Assembly (NCBI GenBank): GCA_020048255.1 | Contig: JAIFMR010000040.1 | Span: 1-8,053 of the forward strand | Origin: Rhodoferax sp. | Lineage (GTDB): Bacteria; Pseudomonadota; Gammaproteobacteria; Burkholderiales; Burkholderiaceae_C | Length of the DNA: 8,053 nt | Direction: 5' to 3' | Notes under the pieces: model-generated | Told to the model about the DNA's origin: nothing | Databases searched by the model: none | What the model saw: only the letters and a program-made list of their open reading frames with translations | Shown here: positions 1 through 5,902 of the stretch, piece by piece | How the letters are laid out: the number at the start of each line of letters is the position of its first letter | Position numbering within the stretch: the first letter of the stretch is position 1 | Position numbers and translations under genes: made by a program

Positions 1-105
1 GCAGCCCCCGCCTCGCTAGATGCTGTCGCAGATTTGACAAATCGGCAGTCAGAACTGGGTGTATCAACTGCATCTCACACTTTTGCCTGTTTCAGCCGCG
101 CCGTA
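1..105. other. Left-edge segment, no assignable gene
   Basis: No gene can be assigned here. Two forward frames are open from the window edge. The one beginning at base 1 stays open until a TAG at 250-252 and reads through the repeat pair downstream, so it could be the tail of a gene lying to the left or chance. Its translation contains the word AVADL twice because a 15-base stretch at 22-36 recurs with two differences at 100-114. A short palindrome (GATTT-GAC-AAATC) lies at 31-43. I recognise no protein family in either frame. Confidence 0.3.
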
Positions 106-194
106 GCAGATTTGGGGTCGGATCCCCATTCGGCCCACCACAGCATCGTTCGTCGCCAGCGCATCCCCGAATGGGGCTCTGACCCCAATTCTGC
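106..194. repeat. REPIN-like inverted pair of REP-type repeats
   Basis: Two 28-base arms, 106-133 and 167-194, are reverse complements of each other at 25 of 28 positions, separated by 33 bases. Each arm contains its own small palindrome: GGGG (114-117) with CCCC (124-127), and GGGG (173-176) with CCCC (183-186), each around a six-base loop. An inverted pair of short palindromic units a few tens of bases apart is the layout of a REPIN, a mobile REP doublet spread by RAYT (TnpA-REP) transposases. The TTGGGGTC...CCCC core resembles REP units I recall from betaproteobacteria. A GTAG tetranucleotide, typical of many REP units, lies at 103-106 beside the left arm but has no clear counterpart beside the right one. 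No transposase gene is present in the window. Confidence 0.55.
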
Positions 195-254
195 GGACCA
201 TCGCTACCGCGCTACGCTACCTTACCCATTTATGTGCTTTTTAGGCCTCTAGCC

Positions 255-300
255 CAATAAATACTTGCGTAAGCAGCTACATAATTCATATTAAATCAAA
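255..300 (+). promoter_or_regulatory. AT-rich leader, probable paaN operon promoter zone
   Basis: This is the only AT-rich block between the repeat pair and paaN, and all downstream genes point the same way, so the operon promoter probably lies here. A possible -10 hexamer CATAAT (280-285, 5 of 6 against TATAAT) is visible, but no convincing -35 stands at the right distance. TTGCGT (265-270) pairs only with a weak CATATT (287-292) at 16 bases. An imperfect palindrome CTTGCGTAAG (264-273) could be an operator half-site. The exact start site cannot be read from sequence. Confidence 0.25.
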
Positions 301-317
301 CACCCCCAGGAAACCTC

Positions 318-1964
318 ATGACCCACCCACTCTTTGAAAAACACCGCGCCAAGCTCGAAGCCGCGCTGACTGCCATCCACACCCGTGGCTACTGGGCCGC
401 GTACAACGAAATGCCCAGCCCCAAAACCTATGGCGAAACCGCTGTCGACGATGGCAAAAAGGCGTTTGAAGCCCAACTCGGCCAAAAGTTTGAGTTGAAC
501 CAGCCCGGCACCACAGCCTGGCTAGCCCCGGAAAAATCCCCTTACGGCATTGAGCTGGGCGTGAGCTACCCGGTGTGTGACATCGAAGCGCTGATAACCG
601 CCGGCCAAGCCGCCATGCCCGGCTGGCAAGCCGCTGGCGTGGAAGGCCGCACCGGCCTGTGCATCGAAATGCTCGACCGCCTCAACGCACAGAGTTTTGA
701 GCTGGCCCACGCCGTGATGATGACCACCGGCCAGGGCTGGATGATGGCGTTTCAGGCGGGCAGCCCGCACGCCCAAGACCGCGGCCTGGAGGCAGTGACC
801 TACGCGTACCGCGAGCAAAAGTTTGTGCCGGCCGAGGCCACCTGGGAAAAGCCACAAGGCAAAAACCCACCGTTGGTGCTGAAAAAGCACTTTGAAATCG
901 TTGGCCGTGGCGTAGCGGTTGTAGTGGGTTGCGCCACATTCCCGACCTGGAACACCTATCCAGGCCTGTTTGCCGCGCTGGCCACCGGCAACGCGGTGAT
1001 CATCAAACCGCACGACAACGCCGTGCTACCTGCTGCCATCACCGTGCGCACCATCCGCGCCGTGTTGTCGGAGAACGGCATCGACCCCAATCTGGTCATG
1101 CTGTGTGTGCCCGACAAGCGCGAAACCACGCAGGCGCTGGTCACACACTTTGCCGTCAAGTCGGTCGATTTCACCGGCGGCAATGCCTTTGGCCAATGGC
1201 TGATCGACCACTGCCGCCAGGCGCAGGTGTATGCCGAACTCGCCGGTGTCAACAACATCGTGATCGACTCAACCGATGCCTACAAACCGATGCTGCGCAA
1301 CCTGGCGTTCACCCTGTCCTTGTACTCGGGCCAGATGTGCACCACCTCGCAGGCGCTGTTTGTACCGGCGCTCGGCATTGACACCGAAGACGGTCACAAG
1401 AGTTACGACGAGGTGTGCGCCGACCTGGCGCGCGCGCTGGAAAGCTTCCTGGCCAAGCCCGAAGTCGCTTGTGCCGTGCTGGGCGCGGTGCAGTCGACCG
1501 ACACACTGGAGCGCATTGCGCTGGCCGACAGTGGCCAGCTCGGCAAAGTGCTGCTGACCTCCAAAAAGCTCGACAACCCCGAATTTCCCAAGGCCGCGGT
1601 GCGCACCCCAGTGCTGCTGGCGTGTGACGCAGCCGACGAATCCGCCTACATGCAAGAGCGCTTTGGCCCTATCAGTTTTGTAGTGCGCTGCGCCTTATCA
1701 GAGCGACTTGTTGGAACGCATGGCGCGCTGACCGCCGGCATTTACAGCACACGCCCGGAAGTGGTCGACGCGATGACCGCCGCCACTTGCCGCAGCAAAG
1801 TCGCCTTGTCCATCAACCTGACCGGCGGCGTCTTCGTTAACCAATCCAGCGCGTTTTCTGACTACCACGGCAGCGGCGGCAACCCGGCTGCCAATGCAAG
1901 CTATGCCAACTCGGCTTTTGTGGCCAACCGTTTTTGCGTGATCCAGCGCCGTTACCACGTTTAA
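318..1964 (+). CDS. paaN: PaaN, aldehyde-dehydrogenase-type phenylacetate ring-cleavage protein
   Basis: This 548-residue cytoplasmic protein belongs to the aldehyde dehydrogenase superfamily and matches the PaaN family, proposed to oxidise the aldehyde released when oxepin-CoA is hydrolysed. The ALDH machinery is visible: K230 in the cofactor motif VIIKPH, FTGG at 285-288, general base E307 in AELAGVN, and catalytic C341 in SGQMCTT. The E-to-C spacing of 34 and K-to-C spacing of 111 are typical of ALDHs. The C-terminus carries the family words NLTGGVFVNQS and FVANRF. Unlike E. coli PaaZ (about 680 residues) it has no C-terminal MaoC hydratase domain, so the oxepin hydrolase must be encoded elsewhere. 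The ATG at 318 has AGGAAA at 308-313. The segment around residues 455-468 looks short (see findings). It is first in the operon, with paaG 8 bases downstream. Confidence 0.9.
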   Translation: MTHPLFEKHRAKLEAALTAIHTRGYWAAYNEMPSPKTYGETAVDDGKKAFEAQLGQKFELNQPGTTAWLAPEKSPYGIELGVSYPVCDIEALITAGQAAMPGWQAAGVEGRTGLCIEMLDRLNAQSFELAHAVMMTTGQGWMMAFQAGSPHAQDRGLEAVTYAYREQKFVPAEATWEKPQGKNPPLVLKKHFEIVGRGVAVVVGCATFPTWNTYPGLFAALATGNAVIIKPHDNAVLPAAITVRTIRAVLSENGIDPNLVMLCVPDKRETTQALVTHFAVKSVDFTGGNAFGQWLIDHCRQAQVYAELAGVNNIVIDSTDAYKPMLRNLAFTLSLYSGQMCTTSQALFVPALGIDTEDGHKSYDEVCADLARALESFLAKPEVACAVLGAVQSTDTLERIALADSGQLGKVLLTSKKLDNPEFPKAAVRTPVLLACDAADESAYMQERFGPISFVVRCALSERLVGTHGALTAGIYSTRPEVVDAMTAATCRSKVALSINLTGGVFVNQSSAFSDYHGSGGNPAANASYANSAFVANRFCVIQRRYHV

Positions 1965-1967
1965 GGA
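1963..1967 (+). promoter_or_regulatory. Ribosome binding site of paaG
   Basis: AAGGA begins inside the paaN TAA stop codon (1962-1964) and sits five bases before the ATG at 1973. It decides the paaG start: an in-frame ATG at 1934 lies within paaN, has no such site, and would add 13 residues lacking in the family. The overlap with the stop codon suggests translational coupling. Confidence 0.7.
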
Positions 1968-1972
1968 CTGAC

Positions 1973-2764
1973 ATGACCTACCAGACCATCCGCTTTGAAG
2001 CCAGCAACGGCATCGCCCGCCTGACCCTGCATCGCCCGGACAAGCTCAACAGCTTTACTGTCGCCATGAACGCCGAGCTGCGTGCAGCACTTGAGGTGGT
2101 GGAACGTGACAAAACCATTCGTGTGCTCATCATCAGCGGTGCCGGTCGGGCTTTTTGTGCCGGACAGGACCTGGCCGATCCGGCCATGGCCATCGGGCCG
2201 ATGCAGCCCGACATTGGCAACGTGGTCGAGCAATACTACAAACCGCTGGTTCTGGCGCTGCAAAACCTGCGCGTGCCCACCGTGGCGATGGTCAACGGCA
2301 TCGCAGCGGGGGCTGGGGCTAGCCTGGCGCTGGCCTGCGATCTGGTGATTGCCGCCAAGTCCGCCTATTTTTTGCAGGCCTTCAGCAAGATCGGGCTGAT
2401 TCCCGACACCGGCGGCACCTGGTTTTTGCCGCAACGCGTCGGCATGGCGCGCGCGCTTGGGTTGGCCATGCTGGCCGACAAATTACCCGCCGAAAAAGCC
2501 GAACAATGGGGCCTGATCTGGCAGGCGGTGGATGACGCTGACCTTGCCGCCACGGTGGACAAACTGGCCGCGCAACTGGCTGCCATGCCAACCAAGGCGC
2601 TGGTGCGCACCCGCACCGCCATGCACGCCGCGCCGAATCACACGCTGGAGCAACAGCTTAGCTTTGAGGCAGGCTTCATGCGCGAACTCGGCTGGAGCCG
2701 CGACTTTATCGAAGGGGTGACGGCCTTCATGGAAAAGCGCGCACCCAAATTCACCGGCGACTAA
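1973..2764 (+). CDS. paaG: PaaG, 1,2-epoxyphenylacetyl-CoA isomerase
   Basis: This 263-residue crotonase-fold enzyme isomerises the ring epoxide of phenylacetyl-CoA to the seven-membered oxepin-CoA, and family members also act later as a delta3-delta2 enoyl-CoA isomerase. Length and sequence match E. coli PaaG (262 residues) closely throughout. Oxyanion-hole segments are FCAGQDL near residues 60-66 and NGIAAGAGASLALACD near 109-124. The catalytic Asp is D145 in GLIPDTGGTW, the signature that separates PaaG from the Glu-based hydratases. The C-terminal GVTAFMEKRAPKFTGD is also family-like. The start at 1973 is chosen because of its Shine-Dalgarno site and family length. It lies 8 bases after paaN and 6 before paaH, so the three are almost certainly co-transcribed. 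Confidence 0.93.
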   Translation: MTYQTIRFEASNGIARLTLHRPDKLNSFTVAMNAELRAALEVVERDKTIRVLIISGAGRAFCAGQDLADPAMAIGPMQPDIGNVVEQYYKPLVLALQNLRVPTVAMVNGIAAGAGASLALACDLVIAAKSAYFLQAFSKIGLIPDTGGTWFLPQRVGMARALGLAMLADKLPAEKAEQWGLIWQAVDDADLAATVDKLAAQLAAMPTKALVRTRTAMHAAPNHTLEQQLSFEAGFMRELGWSRDFIEGVTAFMEKRAPKFTGD

Positions 2765-2770
2765 AGCACG

Positions 2771-4297
2771 ATGTCGGCCGCGATCTCAACCCAGACTGTG
2801 GTTGCCGTTATCGGTGCCGGTACCATGGGCGCAGGCATCGCCCAAGTGGCAGCCAGCGTCGGACACACCGTCAAACTGCTTGACACCCGCACCGATGCCG
2901 CCGCGCTGGCGATTGCCGGCATTCGCGCCCAGTTCGACAAAATGGCCGCCAAAGGCAAACTGAGCAGCGCCCAGGCGCAAGCTGCGGGTCAGCGACTGCA
3001 CGTCGCCCACCAGCTGGCCGATCTGGCCGATGCCGGTTTGGTGATCGAGGCCATCGTCGAAGACTTGTCCATCAAACACCAGCTGTTTGCCGACCTCGAA
3101 CGGGTCGTTTCCAGCCATTGCATTCTGGCCAGCAACACGTCGTCGATTTCAATCACAGCCATCGGCGCAGCGCTCAGCCACCCCGAACGAGTGGCTGGAC
3201 TGCATTTTTTCAACCCAGCCCCGCTGATGGCGCTGGTCGAGGTGGTAACAGGCCTGGCCACGCACCAGAACATTGCCGACAGCTTGCACGCCACCGCCAC
3301 CGCCTGGGGCAAGACGGCAGTCCACGCCAAATCCACCCCTGGCTTTATCGTCAACCGTGTCGCCCGACCCTATTACGCCGAAGGTTTGCGCCTGCGCGGC
3401 GAAGGTGCTGCCGATTGCGCCACTCTGGACGCGCTGATGCGTGAAGCAGGTGGTTTTCGCATGGGCCCGTTCGAGCTGATGGACATGATTGGCCTGGATG
3501 TCAATTACACGGTGACCTGCTCAGTGTGGAACGCTTACTTCAATGACCCCCGTTATTTGCCGTCGCTACAACAAAAAGAATGTGTCGATGCCGGTTTTTT
3601 AGGCAAGAAATCCGGGCGCGGGTTTTACGACTACCGTGCTGGCAGCGACAAACCCCTACCCGTCAGCGCCAGTGCGCAGCCGGTTCCCGCCGACATCGTG
3701 ATCTGCGGCGACTCAGCCGCCGCCAGCGCACTCGCCGACCGGCTGACTGCTGCCGCAGTGCCCTTTAGCCGCGCCAAGTCTGACGATGGCCGGGTGGCCC
3801 AGGCTGGCGCGGCCGTACTGTTTGTCACCGATGGCCGCAGCGCCACGCAGCGCGCGTTTGACTCTGCCACTGCCAACACGGTGCTGATTGATCTGGCGCT
3901 CAACTACGCAACAGCTACCCGGCTGGCGCTTGCCAGCGCCGGCCAATGCGCCCCAGATGCCACACAGGCGGCCATCGGCCTGCTGCAAGCCGCCGGCCTG
4001 CAGGTTTCCACGCTGGCCGACATTCCCGGTCTGGCGGTCATGCGCACCGTGGCGATGCTGGCCAACGAGGCCGCTGATGCGGTGTACCAGGGTGTGTGCA
4101 GCGCCGCCGCCGCAGATTCGGCGATGCGCCTGGGGGTCAATTACCCACAGGGGCCACTGGCCTGGGCTGACCAGGTGGGTCTGCCCAACATCCGTGAAGT
4201 GCTGCAGAATCTGGCGGTCAGCTATGGTGAAGATCGCTACCGCATCTCCCCGCTGTTGCAGCGCCAGTTTTATCTGGGAAAGAATTTTCATGACTGA
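2771..4297 (+). CDS. paaH: PaaH, 3-hydroxyadipyl-CoA dehydrogenase
   Basis: This 508-residue NAD-dependent dehydrogenase oxidises 3-hydroxyadipyl-CoA to 3-oxoadipyl-CoA in the lower phenylacetate pathway. The N-terminal Rossmann domain has the dinucleotide motif GAGTMG at 15-20. The catalytic set is present: S124 in SNTSSIS, H145 in LHFFNP, E157 in ALVEVV and N195 in GFIVNR. The first C-terminal 3HCDH domain follows (about 190-290, FRMGPFELMDMIGLDVN), then a degenerate linker domain (about 300-400), then a second 3HCDH domain (about 405-500, NYPQGPLAWAD). This two-copy layout is that of PaaH, not of short FadB-type dehydrogenases, and the length is close to Pseudomonas homologues as I recall them. 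The start follows the paaG stop by 6 bases without a strong Shine-Dalgarno, so it probably depends on coupling. The stop overlaps the next small ORF. Confidence 0.92.
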   Translation: MSAAISTQTVVAVIGAGTMGAGIAQVAASVGHTVKLLDTRTDAAALAIAGIRAQFDKMAAKGKLSSAQAQAAGQRLHVAHQLADLADAGLVIEAIVEDLSIKHQLFADLERVVSSHCILASNTSSISITAIGAALSHPERVAGLHFFNPAPLMALVEVVTGLATHQNIADSLHATATAWGKTAVHAKSTPGFIVNRVARPYYAEGLRLRGEGAADCATLDALMREAGGFRMGPFELMDMIGLDVNYTVTCSVWNAYFNDPRYLPSLQQKECVDAGFLGKKSGRGFYDYRAGSDKPLPVSASAQPVPADIVICGDSAAASALADRLTAAAVPFSRAKSDDGRVAQAGAAVLFVTDGRSATQRAFDSATANTVLIDLALNYATATRLALASAGQCAPDATQAAIGLLQAAGLQVSTLADIPGLAVMRTVAMLANEAADAVYQGVCSAAAADSAMRLGVNYPQGPLAWADQVGLPNIREVLQNLAVSYGEDRYRISPLLQRQFYLGKNFHD

Positions 4298-4400
4298 ACA
4301 CCGTCCCACACCCGCCCTGCCAAAAAAACAGGCATTGGCTCAAGCCGTCAAGCAGTCGCAGCCGGGCCAATCGCATACGCAACAGCCTCAACCCCTTTGA
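4290..4400 (+). pseudogene. 36-codon ORF overlapping paaH stop, possible paaI remnant
   Basis: An ATG at 4290 overlaps the paaH stop by 8 bases (ATGACTGA) and opens a 36-codon frame ending at TGA 4398-4400, 21 bases before paaK. GGGAAAG at 4276-4282 is a plausible, weak ribosome binding site. The product is Pro/Gln/Lys-rich, with no membrane segment or known domain. In many related clusters this slot between paaH and paaK holds paaI, a hotdog-fold thioesterase of about 150 residues. The N-terminal part (PALPKKQALAQAV) resembles the opening helix of such proteins as I remember them, and GQSHT near the end could echo the last strand. I infer that an internal deletion may have left both ends of paaI fused in frame. 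It could equally be a small translated coupling peptide or chance. Confidence 0.3.
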
Positions 4401-4411
4401 ACTTTCCCGAC

Positions 4412-4417
4412 AGGAGA
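4412..4417 (+). promoter_or_regulatory. Ribosome binding site of paaK
   Basis: AGGAGA lies four bases before the ATG at 4422. It is the strongest such site in the first block, and it gives paaK its own initiation although it is only 124 bases from the paaH stop. Confidence 0.7.
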
Positions 4418-4421
4418 CCCC

Positions 4422-5747
4422 ATGACCGCCAAAAAGCCCATGCCCGGCGACCTCGAACCGATTGAGACCGCCAGCCGCGACGAAATTTGCGCCTTGCAGT
4501 TGCAGCGGCTGAAATGGACGCTGAACCATGCCTACCACAACGTGCCGCACCATCGCAAGACCTTTGATGCCAAAGGCGTTCACCCGGACGACCTGAAAAC
4601 GCTGGCCGACCTGGCCATGTTTCCGTTCATGACCAAGAACGACCTGCGCGACGAGTACCCGTTTGGCCTGCTGGCGGTGCCGCGCAACCAGGTGGCGCGG
4701 CTGCACGCCTCGTCGGGCACCACCGGCAAATCCATCGTGGTCGGCTACACCCTGAAAGACATTGACCACTGGTCCAACCTGGTGGCGCGTTCAATTCGTG
4801 CCGCTGGCGGGCGCGCGGGCGACATGGTGCATGTGGCCTATGGCTACGGCATGTTCACCGGTGGCCTGGGTGCGCACTATGGCGCCGAGCGCCTGGGTTG
4901 CACGGTGGTACCAATGTCGGGCGGGCAGACCGAAAAGCAGGCGCAGCAAATCATCGACTTCCAGCCGCAAATCATCATGGTGACACCCAGCTATTCACTG
5001 GTGATTGCCGAGGAGTTTGAGCGCCTGGGCATCAAGCCGGAAGATATTTCTCTCAAGGTCGGCATCTTTGGCGCCGAGCCGTGGGGCGAGGGCATGCGCG
5101 CCGAGATTGAACGCAAGTTGGGGCTGGATGCCATCGACATCTACGGTCTGACCGAAGTGATGGGCCCGGGCGTGGCCAGCGAGTGCATCGAGTCCAAAGA
5201 CGGCCCGGTGGTCTGGGAAGACCATTTCTACCCCGAAATCATCGACCCCAACACTGGCGAGGTGCTGCCCGACGGCTCCGACGGCGAGCTGGTATTTACC
5301 TCGCTGACCAAAGAGGCGTTTCCGGTGGTGCGCTACCGCACCCGAGATTTGACCCGTCTGTTGCCACCGACCTCGCGTGCGTTCCGGCGCATGGGCAAGA
5401 TCACCGGTCGCACCGACGACATGCTGATCGTGCGCGGGGTCAACATGTTCCCGACGCAGATTGAAGAGCAAATCTTGCGCGACAAGCGCCTGTCGGGCAA
5501 TTACCAGGTGCAGCTGTCGCGCGAGGGCCATCTTGACGATGTCGAGGTGCGTTGTGAAGTGCAGCGCGAGCTCTCCGGCAAGCTCACCGCAAGCGACATC
5601 GATGCCATTGCCAAAGAGCTGCAACACCACATCAAGACCAACGTTGGCGTATCGACACACGTCAAGGTGCTGCCGTTTGACTCGATTCCGCGCACCCTGA
5701 CTGGCAAGGCCAAGCGGGTGATCGACGAGCGACCGCCACAAGTCTGA
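4422..5747 (+). CDS. paaK: PaaK, phenylacetate-CoA ligase
   Basis: This 441-residue AMP-forming ligase (E. coli PaaK is 437) converts phenylacetate, ATP and CoA to phenylacetyl-CoA, AMP and PPi in the cytoplasm. It is the entry step that traps the substrate. Adenylate-forming motifs appear in order: phosphate loop SSGTTGK at 97-103, YGLTE at 241-245 (ATP and acyl contact), YRTRD at 305-309 with D309 expected to bind the AMP ribose, and the hinge GRTDDMLIVRG at 329-339. The C-terminal lid ends with TLTGKAKR, where K429 is the expected catalytic lysine. The opening (ALQLQRLKWTLNHAYHNVPHHRK) is typical of PaaK and differs from long-chain acyl-CoA synthetases. It follows the 36-codon ORF by 21 bases and is probably in the same transcript as paaNGH. 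A 155-base gap follows. Confidence 0.93.
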   Translation: MTAKKPMPGDLEPIETASRDEICALQLQRLKWTLNHAYHNVPHHRKTFDAKGVHPDDLKTLADLAMFPFMTKNDLRDEYPFGLLAVPRNQVARLHASSGTTGKSIVVGYTLKDIDHWSNLVARSIRAAGGRAGDMVHVAYGYGMFTGGLGAHYGAERLGCTVVPMSGGQTEKQAQQIIDFQPQIIMVTPSYSLVIAEEFERLGIKPEDISLKVGIFGAEPWGEGMRAEIERKLGLDAIDIYGLTEVMGPGVASECIESKDGPVVWEDHFYPEIIDPNTGEVLPDGSDGELVFTSLTKEAFPVVRYRTRDLTRLLPPTSRAFRRMGKITGRTDDMLIVRGVNMFPTQIEEQILRDKRLSGNYQVQLSREGHLDDVEVRCEVQRELSGKLTASDIDAIAKELQHHIKTNVGVSTHVKVLPFDSIPRTLTGKAKRVIDERPPQV

Positions 5748-5795
5748 GTGCGAGTATTACACCCATTTTCACAAGCTTTTTTGCCATCCAGGCCA

Positions 5796-5837
5796 TACCA
5801 ATCAAGTGCTGACAGCTATGTTTATAGTATCTAATGC
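5796..5837. repeat. Candidate comamonad-type intergenic AT-rich motif
   Basis: In the 155-base gap between paaK and the binding-protein gene, the run ATCAAGTGCTGACAGCTATG (5801-5820) followed by TTTATAGTAT resembles a short degenerate palindrome (AATCAAGCGCT...CAGCTAT...ATAGC) that I recall as scattered between genes in Comamonadaceae. A partial relative, GTAAGCAGCTACATAATT, lies at 269-286 upstream of paaN. The match is from memory. TATAGT at 5823-5828 could also act as a -10 element, but no good -35 precedes it. Confidence 0.3.
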
Positions 5838-5888
5838 AGGTTCGGCATGGCCTTGATGATCCGATGCCTTTGAATTTTTAACCACAAC

Positions 5889-5894
5889 AGGAGA
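5889..5894 (+). promoter_or_regulatory. Ribosome binding site of the binding-protein gene
   Basis: AGGAGA lies eight bases before the ATG at 5903. The same ACAGGAGACA context recurs before the gene at 7982 (AGGAG, 7969-7973), suggesting similarly strong translation of both. Confidence 0.65.
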
Positions 5895-5902
5895 CAAATC
5901 CC

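Noticed and set aside
34..252. Possible 72-residue protein with a TTG start ahead of paaN
   Set aside because: Its translation is mainly the two repeat arms (LGSDPHSA and WGSDPNSA), there is no ribosome site at the TTG, and it matches no family I know. I treat it as repeat read-through.
1934..1972. Upstream in-frame start for paaG, 13 residues longer
   Set aside because: It lies within paaN coding sequence without a ribosome site. The ATG at 1973 has AAGGA five bases before it and gives the family length.
3713..4309. Reverse-strand open frame of 198 codons opposite the paaH C-terminal half
   Set aside because: It is antisense to the second 3HCDH domain and has low-complexity composition, with no recognisable motif.
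4995..5741. Long reverse-strand open frame of 248 codons opposite paaK
   Set aside because: It is antisense to a well-matched gene, is rich in His/Gln/Ala typical of the reverse of GC-rich codons, and shows no domain. It is a codon-bias shadow.
5768..5785. T-run near AAGCTTTTTTGCC as a paaK terminator
   Set aside because: No stable GC-rich stem precedes the T-run, so it does not qualify as an intrinsic terminator.
5853..5881. Possible sigma-70 promoter TTGATG / TTTTAA ahead of the binding-protein gene
   Set aside because: The -10 matches only three of six consensus positions, and no other support is visible, so I do not list it as a feature.
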